This document shows positions 10,854 to 24,061 of a stretch of DNA of 64,000 bases, piece after piece. This DNA comes from Rebecca billardiae RCC1528. Lineage: Eukaryota; Haptophyta. Every line of letters begins with the position of its first letter. Within the stretch, counting starts at the first letter, position 1. The stretch spans positions 2,108,001-2,172,000 of the forward strand of contig OZ251224.1 of the NCBI GenBank assembly GCA_965240325.2, read 5' to 3'. The notes under the pieces were generated by a model. That model did no database searches. It was not told the origin of the DNA and worked only from the letters and a program-made list of their open reading frames with translations. The position numbers and the translations under genes are program-made.

Positions 10854-11306
10854 AATCGGTAGAATCCCGGCCCGACTGGCCGCAGGCGCCGCAGTGACGC
10901 GACACTCAGCTCTCCGAGGCTGCTCGAGCACCTGCACCGTACTGTACATACCCTCGGCTCGAGCCGACGCCTTGGCTGCAGGTCTCGTCGGTGCATCCGT
11001 TATCAGTAGACTTTTTGGGGAATTACTACCAGGTCGCTGCGGTGCATGCGGCCTCCCTACAGTACTGTAGTTGTACTACTAGCTTCGTAGCACTCAGCTA
11101 CATTGACAGTTGATTGACTTCGCAGCGGCGAGACCATTGTCATCCGCAGCCCCGGCCCGTGCGCGCACCAAGGCCGTCGGAAATTATCGCGTCGTTGGAT
11201 TTTCTTTGGCTTGACGTAGTAATTGCCGCTGGGAAATGGAGGGCGAGCACGCAAGGCGCGTACAAGGGCGGGCGGCTGTGGCGTGCGCGCCCGCCGGCAC
11301 ACCACA
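10854..11306. other. Intergenic region upstream of the ARF-GEF
   Basis: About 450 bp between two genes in the same orientation. It is AT-richer around 10940-11220, with a small TACAGTACTGTAGTTGTACTACTA dyad near 11058. It presumably holds the 3' end of the Sel1/MYND gene and the ARF-GEF promoter. No gene supported. Confidence 0.5.
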
Positions 11307-12453
11307 ATGACGACGGCGTGGACGCCGTCCCCGTCTGGCAACGCGGCGCACTACGTCAAGTCGGAGATCCACAACGTGCTGACGGTGATGCGACTCTCCG
11401 ATCCGCACCGCGCGCGCGAGAGCGAGCTGTACGCGGACTTCCGCTCGCTGCTCGACCTGCTGCACAGCGAGACGGCGACCATCGACGCGCACGCCATCGT
11501 CAGCCCGTTCCTCGCGCTCGTCGTGACGTCGGGTGTGGAGGAGGTGGCCGACGTCGCGCTGTCGTCCGTGCACAAGTTCCTGCTGTACGGCCTCATCTCC
11601 AGCTCGTCCATCAACGCGCGCGAGGCGGTCAACGACATCGCGAGCACGCTCACGCGCCTCGACCACGTCGGCTGGGGCGCGTCCGAGCTGGCGACGATGC
11701 GAGTGATCGAGACGCTACTCGCGACGCTGCGCTCGCCCGCGGGGCACCTGCTCACGAACCGCTCGGTGTGGGACGTCTGGTGCTCGGTGCACCAGATCAG
11801 CATGCCGACGCGCGGCCACTCGGCGCTGCTCCGGCGCACGGCCGAGTCGATGCTGGTCGTCATCGCGCTGTCTGTCTTCTCGCGGCTGCCGCACATCGTC
11901 GACACGGCGTGGGAGCGGTGGGAGCCGGACGACGGGACGTTCACGCGGCCCGAGGTGCTCGCGAGCGCGCTCTCGCCGCTGCCCGAGGTGCGCGGGTCCA
12001 TCCCGTCGCCGCCGCCGCCGCCGTCGCCCAGCTCACCGCAGCCGGGCGCCGCGGACGCCGACGCGCGCGCGCCAGCCATCGCGGACGAGGTGCACGGCAT
12101 CGCGTGCATGCACTGGCTGCTGGGCGCGCTGGCGCAGCTGATCGACCCGTCGCACCCCGACGCCTCGCAGCGCGCGCTCCAGCTCGGCCTGCGCCTGATC
12201 AACACGGCGCTCGAGGCGGGCGGTGCCGCCTTCTCCTCGGCGCCGCCGCTGGTCGCGGTTCTGCAGGACTCGATCTGCAAGTACCTGCTGCACACGGCGC
12301 ACACGGCGGACGCGCTGGTGCTCTCGCTCGCGCTGCGCGCGGTGTTCAACCTGTTCTGCACCGTGCGCGAGCACCTCAAGGTGCAGCTCGAGGTCTTCTT
12401 CACCTCGATGCACCTGCGGCTCGCGTCGCATCGCGCGGTGAGCGGGCAGGCGA

Positions 12454-12488
<35 letters not shown>

Positions 12489-15400
12489 GGTGGCGGCGGG
12501 CGCGCGGGCGCGCACGGCGAGGCGCGCGGGCTGCAGTCGCCGGCGCCCGGCGCGCTGGCGCTCTCCGCCTCGCCGCCCGCCCTCGCCGTCGACACGCCGC
12601 CCCGCTCCCTCGCGCCGTCCGGCACAGTCGAGCAGCAGACGCTCACGCTCGAGTCACTCGTCGAGTTCTGCCGAGAGCCCGCGCTGCTCGTCGACCTGTA
12701 CGTGAACTACGACTGCGACGTGGGGTGCTCGAACCTGTACGAGAACCTGTGCAAGCTGCTCGCGCGCTCGGCCATCCCGCCGCGCGGCGCGAGCTCCGCG
12801 CGCGGCCGCGGCGGCGCGGCGGCGGACGTGGCGCACTCGCTGCAGCCACTCTGCTTTGAGGGCGTGCTTGCGATGCTCGAGAGTTTGCACCGGTTGTGCG
12901 CGGCCGTGGCGCTCGGCGGCGTGCGCGCGGCGGGCGGGGAGAGCGAGGAGGGCGCGGAGGACTCGGCGCCGCCCACGCCGACGCAGCAGCTCTCGGCCTC
13001 CTCCGAGCCGCGCGCCGAGCCGTGGAGCGACGCCGCGCAGCTCGTCGTCGACATCGGCCCGCTCAGCTCGCTCGGCGGCGGCGGCGGCGGCGGCTCGGCC
13101 GCGGCCGGCGGGCGCGCGTCGCCCGGCTTCCCGCCGCTCGAGCCGTCGCAGTCGTCGCCCGAGCTGCGGCACGCGGGCGGCGGGCTCGGCGGTGGGCTGT
13201 CGCAGCGCTCGCCCACCCTCGCGCTCTCGCGCCGCCGCCCGTCCCTCGGGCCGGCGCGGCTGAGCGCCGCGGCGCTCCGCGAGCGCAAGCGCTTCAAGCA
13301 GCGGCTGTCTACGGCCGCGCGCCACTTCAACTCCGCGCCGAAGAAGGCGGCGCCGTACCTCGTCGAGCTGGGGCTGCTGACGCGCGAGGGCTGCGCGGAG
13401 GAGATGGCCTCCTTCCTGCACGCCACGCCCGCCCTCGACCGCACCGCCGTCGGCGACTTCCTCTCGGACCCGTCGGAGGCGTGCGCGGCCGTGCTGCGTG
13501 CGTATGTGCGCACGCTCGACTTCCGAGCGCTGCGGATTGACTCCGCGCTGCGCAAGTTCCTCGGGCTGTTCCAGCTGCCGGGCGAGGCGCAGAAGATCGA
13601 GCGCGTGCTCGAGGCGTTCGCGCGGCGGTACTACGAGCACTCCCCCGGCCCGCTCGCCTCCTCCGACGTCGCGTTCGTGCTGGCGTACTCGGTCATCATG
13701 CTCAACACTGACCTGCACAACTCGGCGGTGCGGCACAAGATGACTAAGGAGGGGTTCCTCCGGAACAACCGCGGGATCAACGGCGGGCGCGACCTGCCCG
13801 AGGAGTACCTGCGCTCGCTGTACGACGCGATCGCGGCGGACGAGATCCAGCTCACCCCCGCCGCGCGCGCCGGCGAGGCGCGCGTCTCCGCGTGGGGCTC
13901 GATCGCTTCCGACGCGGACGGGCGCGGCGGCGGCGCGACGGCCGGCGGCGCCTCTCACACGCGCGACATGTTTATGCTCGTGTGGGACGAGTCGATGGGC
14001 GCGCTGCTCGCGCGGCTGGAGACGGCGGCCGACGCGCCGGCCGTCGCGCAGGTGGTGCGCGGCTGCGCCCACTTCGCCTCCGTCTGCGCGCACCACGAGC
14101 TGCCCGACGTCTTCAACAAGCTGTACGTCGCGTTGTGCGCGCACACGCTGCGAGCGCTGCATGGAACGCTCGGGCACGCGGACAGCGCGGACGCGGCGGC
14201 GCGCGCGCTGGCGGTGGACGCGCGGCTGCGCACGCTGCTCCGCGCGGTGTTCGAGATCGCGCGCGAGCTCGGCTCGCTCCTCCGCGAGGCCTGGCGCAAC
14301 GTCCTCGCCATCGTCCTCGCGCTGATGCACGCGTCGTTGCTGCCCGCCGCGGCGGTCGACCTCGAAGACTTCGCGGCCGCGGATGGGCGGCCGCTCGCGT
14401 CCATCGCCGCCGCGGGGCCGCTGACGCTGCCGCGGCTGCGCGGCACGAGGCCCGCGCCGATGGGCACGCCGCGCACGCGCCACGCGCCCGCGCGCTCCAC
14501 CGCCGCCTCCGACGATCGCTCGAGCGGCGTCGCCATCGTGCCACCCTCGCCCGCGCTCGGTGCCGGCTCGGCCGGCGGCGGCGCCGCCGGCGGCGCGGCC
14601 GGCGGCGGGCTGTGGGCGCTGCTCTTCAGCGCGGTGGACGACGGCGGCGGCGGCGGGGGAGACGCAGGGAGCGTGCTCGAGGGCACGCCCACGCAGGCCT
14701 CGCGCCGCCCCTCGCGCACCGCAGGCGGCAGCGGCAGCGGCAGCGGCGGAGGCGCCAACCCCCAAGGGCCGCCCGCAACCGACGCTGACGCCGCGGCGCG
14801 CGCCATCGATTTGCTCGGCATCGACGAGCTGATCGCGGACTCGCGCTTCCTCTTGGCCGACTCGCTCTCGCACCTGGTGAACGCGCTGGTGCTCGAGGCG
14901 AGCGCGCCGCAGCCCGCGCTCCCCGCCTCGGCCGCGGCGCTCGGCCGCCCAGCCGGCGGCGCCGGCCCCTGGGCCGACTCTCGGCTGCTGTCGGCCATTT
15001 TCTGCATTGAGCAATTAACGAACGTGGCGCTGTTTAATCACGCGCGCATCCAGCTGCTCTGGCCGCACCTGCGCGCGCACCTCGACGGGCTGCTCGCGCC
15101 GCACGCGATGCGCACCGCGCCCGCGCGCGCGCCAGGCGGCGGCGCCGCCGCCACGCCGCCGCCCGACCGGCCGCCGCCGCCCGCGCAGCCGCCGGGCGCG
15201 CTGACGGACGCGCGGGCGGCCGCCGACGCTGCCGCTGCTGCCGCCGCGCCGACGCCGCCCGAGGCGGCGGGGGCTGCGGGCGCGACGCCGGGGTCCGCGC
15301 CCGCCCAGCCGGCGGGGCGCGCGCCGCTGCCCAACGCGCCGACGGCGGCGGCGCAGCAGCAGGACCCGCCTCCGGCCGCGCGCGCGCCCGGCGCGCCGCT

Positions 15401-16697
15401 CCGCCCACCAGCGCGGCCGCAGCCGCCTCAGCTGATCGAGCGCGGCGCGGTGTGCACGCTGCGCCTGTGCATTCGGCTGCTGCACGAGGACAGCCTGCGG
15501 CCGCAGCTGCTCGAGCTGCTGGGCTCGCTGCTGCTGCTCCCGCCGCAGCTCTTCGCCGCGCTCTCCGAGCGGATCGCGACGGGGCTCCTTCTCATGCTCC
15601 GCACCAATGCGCCGCACATGGCCGGCGCAGACGGCTCGCGCGCGGCCGGCGCGGCCGGCTGGGCAACCGTGTGTGCGCTGCTGCAGCAGCTGCTCGTCCG
15701 GCCGAGCGCGGCGCACGCCGCCGTGCCGGGCGCGGGGGCGGAGGGCGTGCCCGCGGGCGCCGCCGCCGGCCCGCCGCCCGCGCGCGCCTCGGGCTCCGAC
15801 ACCCCGGCGAGCGAGCTCGCCTTTGAGGCCCTCACCTTCCTGGCAGCGGACTCGGCCGGCGCGCACGTGGTCGTGGCCAACGTGGCGGCGCTGAGCGGTC
15901 TGCTGCTCGGCTGCGCGCGCGACGGGCCGGCGGCGCGCGCGCTGCTCGCGGTGCGGCAGCTCGCGGCGCTGCAGCTGCGCGCGTACGCGCTCCGCCCCGC
16001 GCGCACGCCGTGCGCGCGCGGCGCCCACGGCGCCCCGGCCGCCGCGCCCGGCGGCGCCGACGCCGAGGCGGCAGCGGAGGCAGCCGCCAGCTGGGCTGTC
16101 GTGTGGGCGTGCCCGATGCAGGCGCTCGCCAACCTGCTGCGCTCGGCGCCCGCGGCGAACGTGGAGGTGGCGGTGCTGGCGGAGCTGCACGAGCTGGTCG
16201 TCGCGCCGGACATGGCCGCGCTCGACGGCGCCGAGCTCCTCTCCGCCCTGGAGTCCATCCTGCTCCCGCTCTTTGAGGAGCAGCTGGGCGCGCTGCGCGC
16301 CGCGCCGCCCGCCGGCTCGGCGGCGCGCGTCGAGCGCTCGGTGCGGCTGTGCGCGCTCGTCTCTCGCGCGCTGCTGCACCACCTGCCCGCGCTCGTGCTG
16401 CACGCCGAGTTCCCGCGGCTGCTGCTCCGGCTCGTCGGCACGATGACCGGCGCGCTCTCGTGGTCCGAGGCCGAGCCGCAGCTGCTGCCGCTGCACGAGA
16501 CGCTCGGGCAGAGCCTCAAGAACATGCTCCTCATCCTCACGACCGACAGCGCGATGACCGAGAGCGTGCGCTCGGCGTCCGGGCAGGACGTGCGCGCGCT
16601 GCTGCTCACGGTGCTGGACTCGTTCGCGCCCAGCCTGCGCGACGCCCTGCAGCTCAGCGCGACGCCCCCGCCGACGGCAGGCGGCGACGCCTCGTGA
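11307..16697 (+). CDS. Large ARF guanine-nucleotide exchange factor of the GBF1/Gea/GNOM type (Sec7 domain)
   Basis: A 5.4-kb single exon of 1796 aa, close to the ~1,860 aa of animal GBF1. The N-terminal DCB region begins AAHYVKSEIHNVLTVMR. The HUS box appears as VNYDCD near residue 467, followed by NLYENLCKLLAR. The Sec7 domain spans about residues 655-850, with the catalytic glutamic finger in FQLPGEAQKIERVLEAF and the motif VIMLNTDLHNSAVRHKMTKEGF. C-terminal HDS-like helical regions are separated by long Gly, Ala and Pro tracts (about residues 375-440, 1080-1170, 1270-1380). The enzyme loads GTP on ARF at Golgi or ER-Golgi membranes for COPI recruitment. ATG 11307 (A at -3) is preferred to a TTG 84 bp upstream. 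The last ~57 codons are copied twice more downstream. Confidence 0.9.
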
Positions 16698-17372
16698 TGA
16701 TGCGGCTAGTAGGCTGTACTGTATACTATCATCATTCACATCGTCATCGTACAGCCCAGGATCATGCCGCGATGCAGAGGGCCCCGCACAGGCCTGCGCA
16801 GCCGGGTCAGAGTCTGATGCGGTCGTGCCGAGCATCGGAACTCCGGCGGCGACGGCCGACGCAGAGCCAGAGCCCAGAGACGCTCGTCATCATCACTCAT
16901 CAGTCTGAGAGTACTGTACGGTCTGAGGCCCACTCTGATGACCAGTCTTACTACCGGTCTACCGCGTACAGTAGTCGTCATCATCATCTATCTAGATGAG
17001 TAGATCGAGAGATCTCGAGAGAGATAACTGATGAGAGAGAGAGATCGCGAGCAGTAGTATAGTCGTAGTATATCTAGAGAGACAGAGAGAGAGCTAGAGA
17101 TCGAGTAGTAGACAGACTAGTCACTGCTCACTCATGCACTCTCTACTATATATATATATACTAGATAGAGCCATCTCGCCAGTAGCCGAGTAGCGTAACG
17201 GAGACGTGAGAGAGCTATATAGCAGAGAGAGAGACGACGCAGATACGGTCTGTCTCAGCAGTAGATCTTAGCTATAGTCGTGACTGACTCACTACTCAGG
17301 CACCTGCCAGCCGAGTAGCCACGTCGTCGCCGGGTACGGTGACTTAGTTGGCTACCGATCGGTCCAACCTCG
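16524..17372 (+). repeat. Tandem unit 1: ARF-GEF 3' end plus downstream sequence (849 bp)
   Basis: Starts inside the gene at ATGCTCCTCATCCTCACG and ends at GGTCCAACCTCG. It contains the last 57 codons with stop, a block beginning GATGATGCGGCTAGTAGGCT, a long GA-rich low-complexity tract (about 16990-17120), a short TA tract (17144-17160) and a GACTGACTCACTACTC block. The next copy starts immediately, at 17373. Confidence 0.9.
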
Positions 17373-17794
17373 ATGCTCCTCATCCTCACGACCGACAGCG
17401 CGATGACCGAGAGCGTGCGCTCGGCGTCCGGGCAGGACGTGCGCGCGCTGCTGCTCACGGTGCTGGACTCGTTCGCGCCCAGCCTGCGCGACGCCCTGCA
17501 GCTCAGCGCGACGCCCCCGCCGACGGCAGGCGGTGACGCCTCGTGATGATGCGGCTAGTAGGCTGTATGATACTAGCATCGTCATCGTACAGTGCCCAAG
17601 ATCATGCCGCGATGCAGAGGGCCCCGCACAGGCCTGCGCAGCCGGGTCAGAGTCTGATGCGGTCGTGCCGAGCATATGACTCCGGCGGCGACGCAGAGCC
17701 AGAGCCCAGAGACGCTCGTCATCATCACTCATCAGTCTGAGAGCTAGTACTGTACGGTCTGAGGCCCACTCTGATGACCAGTCTTACTACCGCG

Positions 17795-17960
17795 TACAGT
17801 TTACTATGATTTAACGTGCACACTTGGTTAAGGCGTGATTAACGCCATCCAACACTGCACAAAGACACCGCCACAAAACAGACCGGCGCAGGCAGGTGAG
17901 GGGCGCGTTGCCGCACCTCATCGAGGCGGCCATTGCAGCAAGCGGCCGCCCCGCGCACAG
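17795..17960. other. Interstitial segment in unit 2 sharing an end motif with 25572-25603
   Basis: About 165 bp absent from units 1 and 3. It begins TACAGTTTACTATG, continues with a TTTAACGTGCACACTT motif that recurs at 25572, and includes GGTTAAGGCGTGATTAACGCC, a small dyad. It may be the remnant of a short mobile element; no coding capacity. Confidence 0.4.
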
Positions 17961-18127
17961 TCGTCATCAATCATCATCATTTATCTAGATCGATGAGTAG
18001 ATCGAGAGATCTCGCGAGAGATAACTGAGATAGAGAGATCGCGAGCAGTAGTATAGTCGTAGTATATCTAGAGAGACTGAGAGAGAGCTAGAGATCGAGT
18101 AGACAGACTAGTCACTCACTCACTCTC

Positions 18128-18921
<794 letters not shown>

Positions 18922-18967
18922 CATCAAGCAGTAGGAGCTGCTGCTGGTGGTCGATGATATGTATAAT

Positions 18968-19053
18968 GGGATTGTCGATCAGACGAGCGGCGCGTGTCCG
19001 CAATGGGAGCGGGATTGTCGATCAGACGAGCGGCGCGTGTCCGCAATGGGAGC
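18968..19053 (+). repeat. 43-bp perfect tandem duplication
   Basis: GGGATTGTCGATCAGACGAG plus 23 more bases is present twice in succession with no visible mismatch. Confidence 0.85.
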
Positions 19054-19207
19054 GGCCGGCTCGTTGATCCTCGTTGAGGCACACACTGTGGTCCCATTTG
19101 TTTGCTCAGGGTGTGCGTCGTCGACGAGTTGGAAGTCCCATTATACCCAACGTACTGCAGCCCGACGAGGAGAAGTGCGTCCAGCAGCTGCGGAAGCTCA
19201 TGCGCAA

Positions 19208-22200
19208 GCGCAGCCGCGCGCCGGAGGGGATGAGCCGCGCGCCGCGAGAGTGCAGGGACTCATGAGCGGTGGGGAGGGGGCCGCGCGCCGGTGGGGTATG
19301 AGCCGAGCGCCGCGAGAGAACGGGGCCTCTCGAGCGGCGGGGCGTGAGCCGCGCCCTGGCGGGGCATGAGCCGCGCTCCGCGAGAGAACGGGGCCTCTTG
19401 AGCGGCGAGGCGTAAGACGCGCGGCGGCGGGGCCTGCCGCGAGCCGCGAGAAGGGGTCTCGAGCGGCGGGGCGTGAGGCGCGCGCTGGCGGGGCATGAGC
19501 CGCGCGCCACGAGAGAACGGGGCCTCTCGAGCGGTGGGGCGTGAGCCGCGCGCTGGCGGGGCATGAGCCGCGCGCCGCGAGAGAACGGGGCCTCTCGAGC
19601 GGCGAGGCTTAGGACGCGCGCCGGCGGGGCATGCGCCGTGCGCCGCGAGGGCCGGGGCCTGCCGCGAGCCGCGAGAAGACCATCATAGCGAATGATGACG
19701 ATCCGCGGCGCGTGGGTCACAGACAGGTCGCTGGACGCACAGGTCGCTGGACCGCCGTGACGGCCGACGGATCATCATAGCGAATGATGACGATCCGCGG
19801 CGTGTGGGTCACAGACAGGTCGCTGGACGCACAGGTCGCTGGACCGCCGTGACGGCCGGCGGATCATCATAGCGAATGAAGACGATCCGCGGCGTGTGGG
19901 TCACTGCATGAGCCGCGCGCTGGCGGGGCAAGAGCTGCGCGCCGCGAGAGAACAGGGCCTCTCGAGCGGTGGGGCATGAGCCGCGCGCCGCGAGAGGCAG
20001 GGCCAGCTCGAGCGGTGGGGCGTGAGCCGCGCGCCGCGAGAGGCAGGGCCCACTCGAGCGGTGGGGCGTGAGCCGCGCGCCGCGAGAGGCAGGGCCCGCT
20101 CGAGCGGTGGGGCGTGAGCCGCGCGCCGCAAGAGGCAGAGCCCGCTCGAGCGGTGGGGCGTGAGCCGCGCGCCGCGAGAGGCAGGGTGTTCGAGCGGCGG
20201 GGCGTGAGCCGCGCGCCGCGAGAGGCAGAGCCCGCTCGAGCGGTGGGGCGTGAGCCGCGCGCCGCGAGAGGCAGGGCCCGCTCGAGCGGTGGGGCGTGAG
20301 CCGCGCGCCGCGAGAGGCAGAGCCCGCTCGAGCGGTGGGGCGTGAGCCGCGCGCCGCGAGAGGCAGAGCCCGCTCGAGCGGTGGGGCGTGAGCCGCGCGC
20401 CAATGAAGACGATCCGCGGCGTGTGGGTCACTGCATGAGCCGCGCGCTGGCGGGGCAAGAGCTGCGCGCTGCGAGAGGCAGAGCCCGCTCGAGCGGTGGG
20501 GCATGAGCCGCGCGCCGCGAGAGGCAGAGCCCGCTCGAGCGGTGGGGCGTGAGCCGCGCGCTGCGAGAGGCAGGGCCCACTCGAGCGGTGGGGCGTGAGC
20601 CGCGCGCCGCGAGAGGCAGGGCCAGCTCGAGCGGTGGGGCGTGAGCCGCGCGCCGCGAGAGGCAGGGCCCATTCGAGCGGTGGGGCGTGAGCCGCGCGCC
20701 GCGAGAGGCAGGGCCCGCTCGAGCGGCGGGGCGTGAGCCGCGCGCCGCGAGAGGCAGGGCCCGCTCGAGCGGTGGGGCGTGAGCCGCGCGCCGCGAGAGG
20801 CAGAGCCCGCTCGAGCGGTGGGGCGTGAGCCGCGCGCCGCGAGAGGCAGAGCCCGCTCGAGCGGTGGGGCGTGAGCCGCGCGCCGCGAGAGGCAGGGCCA
20901 GCTCGAGCGGTGGGGCGTGAGCCGCGCGCCGCGAGAGGCAGGGCCCATTCGAGCGGTGGGGCGTGAGCCGCGCGCCGCGAGAGGCAGGGCCCGCTCGAGC
21001 GGTGGGGCGTGAGCCGCGCGCCGCGAGAGGCAGAGCCCGCTCGAGCGGTGGGGCGTGAGCCGCGCGCCGCGAGAGGCAGGGCCCGCTCGAGCGGTGGGGC
21101 GTGAGCCGCGCGCCGCGAGAGGCAGGGCCCGCTCGAGCGGTGGGGCGTGAGCCGCGCGCCGCGAGAGGCAGGGTGTTCGAGCGGCGGGGCGTGAGCCGCG
21201 CGCCGCGAGAGGCAGAGCCCGCTCGAGCGGTGGGGCGTGAGCCGCGCGCCGCGAGAGGCAGGGCCCGCTCGAGCGGTGGGGCGTGAGCCGCGCGCCGCGA
21301 GAGGCAGAGCCCGCTCGAGCGGTGGGGCGTGAGCCGCGCGCCGCGAGAGGCAGAGCCCGCTCGAGCGGTGGGGCGTGAGCCGCGCGCCGCGAGAGGCAGA
21401 GCCCGCTCCAGCGGTGGGGCGTGAGCCGCGCGCCGCGAGAGGCAGGGCCCGCTCGAGCGGTGGGGCGTGAGCCGCGCGCCGCGAGAGGCAGGGCCCGCTC
21501 GAGCGGTGGGGCGTGAGCCGCGCGCCGCGAGAGGCAGGGCCCGCTCGAGCGGTGGGGCGTGAGCCGCGCGCCAATGAAGACGATCCGCGGCGTGTGGGTC
21601 ACTGCATGAGCCGCGCGCTGGCGGGGCAAGAGCTGCGCGCTGCGAGAGAACAGGGCCTCTCGAGCGGTGGGGCATGAGCCGCGCGCCGCGAGAGGCAGAG
21701 CCAGCTCGAGCGGTGGGGCGTGAGCCGCGCGCTGCGAGAGGCAGGGCCCACTCGAGCGGTGGGGCGTGAGCCGCGCGCCGCGAGAGGCAGGGCCAGCTCG
21801 AGCGGTGGGGCGTGAGCCGCGCGCCGCGAGAGGCAGGGCCCATTCGAGCGGTGGGGCGTGAGCCGCGCGCCGCGAGAGGCAGGGCCCGCTCGAGCGGCGG
21901 GGCGTGAGCCGCGCGCCGCGAGAGGCAGGGCCCGCTCGAGCGGTGGGGCGTGAGCCGCGCGCCGCGAGAGGCAGAGCCCGCTCGAGCGGTGGGGCGTGAG
22001 CCGCGCGCCGCGAGAGGCAGGGTGTTCGAGCGGCGGGGCGTGAGCCGCGCGCCGCGAGAGGCAGGGCCCGCTCGAGCGGTGGGGCGTGAGCCGCGCGCCG
22101 CGAGAGGCAGGGCCCGCTCGAGCGGTGGGGCGTGAGCCGCGCGCCGCGAGAGGCAGAGCCCGCTCGAGCGATGGGGCGTGAGCCGCGCGCCGCGAGAGGC

Positions 22201-22497
22201 AGGGCCCGCTCGAGCGGCGGGGCGTGAGCCGCGCGCCGCGAGAGGCAGGGCCCGCTCGAGCGGTGGGGCGTGAGCCGCGCGCCGCGAGAGGCAGGGCCCG
22301 CTCGAGCGGTGGGGCGTGAGCCGCGCGCCGCGAGAGGCAGGGTGTTCGAGCGGCGGGGCGTGAGCCGCGCGCCGCGAGAGGCAGGGCCCGCTCGAGCGGT
22401 GGGGCGTGAGCCGCGCGCCGCGAGAGGCATGGCCTGCTCGAGCGGTGGGGCGTGAGCCGCGCGCCGCGAGAGGCAGGGCCCGCTCGAGCGGTGGGGC
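19208..22497 (+). repeat. 46-bp GC-rich satellite array with higher-order structure
   Basis: The core unit is 46 bp: CTCGAGCGGTGGGGCGTGAG followed by CCGCGCGCCGCGAGAGGCAGGG-type sequence. More than fifty copies run through three blocks, roughly 19950-20400, 20465-21572 and 21640-22497. Each block is introduced by the same ~65-bp leader containing GATCCGCGGCGTGTGGGTCA and a TGGCGGGGCAAGAGCTGCGC segment (19876, 20402, 21572). Variant units recur in order: a short GGGTGTTCGAGCGGCGG unit, and CAGAGCCCG versus CAGGGCCCG versus CAGGGCCAG units. The first 700 bp (19208-19900) hold an irregular, longer-period version plus two ~83-bp direct repeats with a GGTCGCTGGAC core (about 19690-19870). Since 46 is not a multiple of 3, long open frames here repeat every 46 residues and are not evidence of a gene. 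Confidence 0.92.
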
Positions 22498-22902
22498 GCA
22501 GCTGCTGGTCGTTTGCTGCTGCGCTGCTGCGTGGTGCACGTGCTCAGCCGAGGGACGACTTGCTGAGACGAGTTGATGGTGGGCATCCTGTGGTCAAAGG
22601 ACGAGGCGAGAGGTATCTGGCGCGCTCAGGTTGTGCGCTGCCGATTCCCAGCTCGCTGCTCATCGAGAAGCGAGGCGGTGCTCGCGCCGATGACTTGCCG
22701 AATGCCCGGGGGCAGCAGCATGGCTGGTTCGTCCGCCGCTCTGGCAGGGCACTTTGCTCGTGCACCCGCGGCGTACCCGCAGAAGAGTCCTGAAATTCTG
22801 CGAGGGCGGCTGCGACGAAACAGGTAAGTGGAGTGCAGAGGCCTCACAGCGAGCCCATCCGTCATGCAGCTCGTACACACTCAGTTATTGTACCAATAAC
22901 AC

Positions 22903-22905
<3 letters not shown>
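22498..22905 (+). repeat. 408-bp direct repeat, right copy
   Basis: Second copy of 18436-18843, starting abruptly within the last satellite unit (GGGGCGCAGCTGCTGG) and ending at the right TA tract. Confidence 0.9.

Positions 22906-22960
<55 letters not shown>
22905..22960. repeat. (TA)n microsatellite at right border of the insertion
   Basis: About 54 bp of TA repeats between ...CAATAACACCAC and CTAGATAGAGCC, the mirror of the left border tract. Confidence 0.95.
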
Positions 22961-22961
<1 letters not shown>

Positions 22962-23189
22962 TAGATAGAGCCATCTCGCCAGTAGTACTCGGGCAGTAGC
23001 CGAGTAGCGTAACGGAGACGTGAGAGAGCTATATATAGCAGAGAGAGAGACGACGCAGATACGGTCTGTCTCAGCAAGTAGATCTTAGCTATAGTCGTGA
23101 CTGACTCACTACTCAGGCACCTGCCAGCCGAGTAGTCACGTCGTCGCCGGGTACGGTGACTTAGTTGGCTACCGATCGGTCCAACCTCG

Positions 23190-24033
23190 ATGCTCCTCAT
23201 CCTCACGACCGACAGCGCGATGACCGAGAGCGTGCGCTCGGCGTCCGGGCAGGACGTGCGCGCGCTGCTGCTCACGGTGCTGGACTCGTTCGCGCCCAGC
23301 CTGCGCGACGCCCTGCAGCTCAGCGCGACGCCCTGCAGCTCAGCGCGACGCCCCCGCCGACGGCAGGCGGCGACGCCTCGTGATGATGCGGCTAGTAGGC
23401 TTTATATTACTATCGTCGTCATCGTACAGTATCCAGGATCATGCCTCGATGCAGAGGGCCCCGCACAGGCCTGCGCAGCCGGGTCAGGGTCTGATGCAGT
23501 CGTGCCGAGCATATGACTCCGGCGGCGACGCAGAGCCAGAGCCCAGAGACGCTCGTCATCACTCATCAGTCTGAGTACTGTACGGTCTGAGGCCCACTCT
23601 GATGACCAGTCTTACTACCGCGTACAGTAGTCGTCATCTATCTAGATGAGTAGAGAGATCTCGAGAGAGATAACTGAGATAGAGAGATCGCGAGCAGTAG
23701 TATAGTCGTATATCTAGAGAGACTGAGAGAGAGCTAGAGATCGAGTAGACAGACTAGTCACTCACTCACTCGTCTCTACTATATATATACTAGATAGAGC
23801 CATCTCGCCAGTAGGCAGTACTGTAGCGTAACGGAGACTCGTGCAAGAGAGCTCAGTGACAGTATAGCAGAGAGAGAGCCACTCGACGCAGATACGGTCT
23901 GTCTCAGCAGTATAGATCTTAGCTATAGTCGTGACTGACTCACTACTCTCAGGCACCTGCCAGCCGAGTAGTCACGTCGTGGTCGTCGCCGGGTACGGTG
24001 ACTTAGTTGGCTACCGATCGGTCCAACCTCGAT
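23190..24033 (+). repeat. Tandem unit 3
   Basis: Third copy of the ARF-GEF 3' end and its downstream sequence, with a short TA tract like unit 1. Its coding part has a 20-bp tandem duplication (GCCCTGCAGCTCAGCGCGAC twice, about 23311-23350), so this copy of the terminal reading frame is shifted relative to the parent gene. It ends at the same ACCTCG as the other two units and is followed directly by the sulfotransferase locus. Confidence 0.85.
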
Positions 24034-24061
24034 CGAGTAGTGGCGTGCAGTGCGTGCACTA

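Noticed and set aside
12654-16835. Very long minus-strand frames opposite the ARF-GEF
   Set aside because: They are shadows caused by GC-biased third positions; the plus strand carries a full Sec7 protein.
19208-22497. CRISPR array
   Set aside because: Units are directly adjacent with no unique spacers of constant length, and the genome is eukaryotic.
19809-22586. Open frames of up to 925 codons on the minus strand through the satellite
   Set aside because: They repeat every 46 residues because the 46-bp unit cycles through all three frames every 138 bp and happens to lack stops; more than one frame is open at once. No start context, introns or homology.
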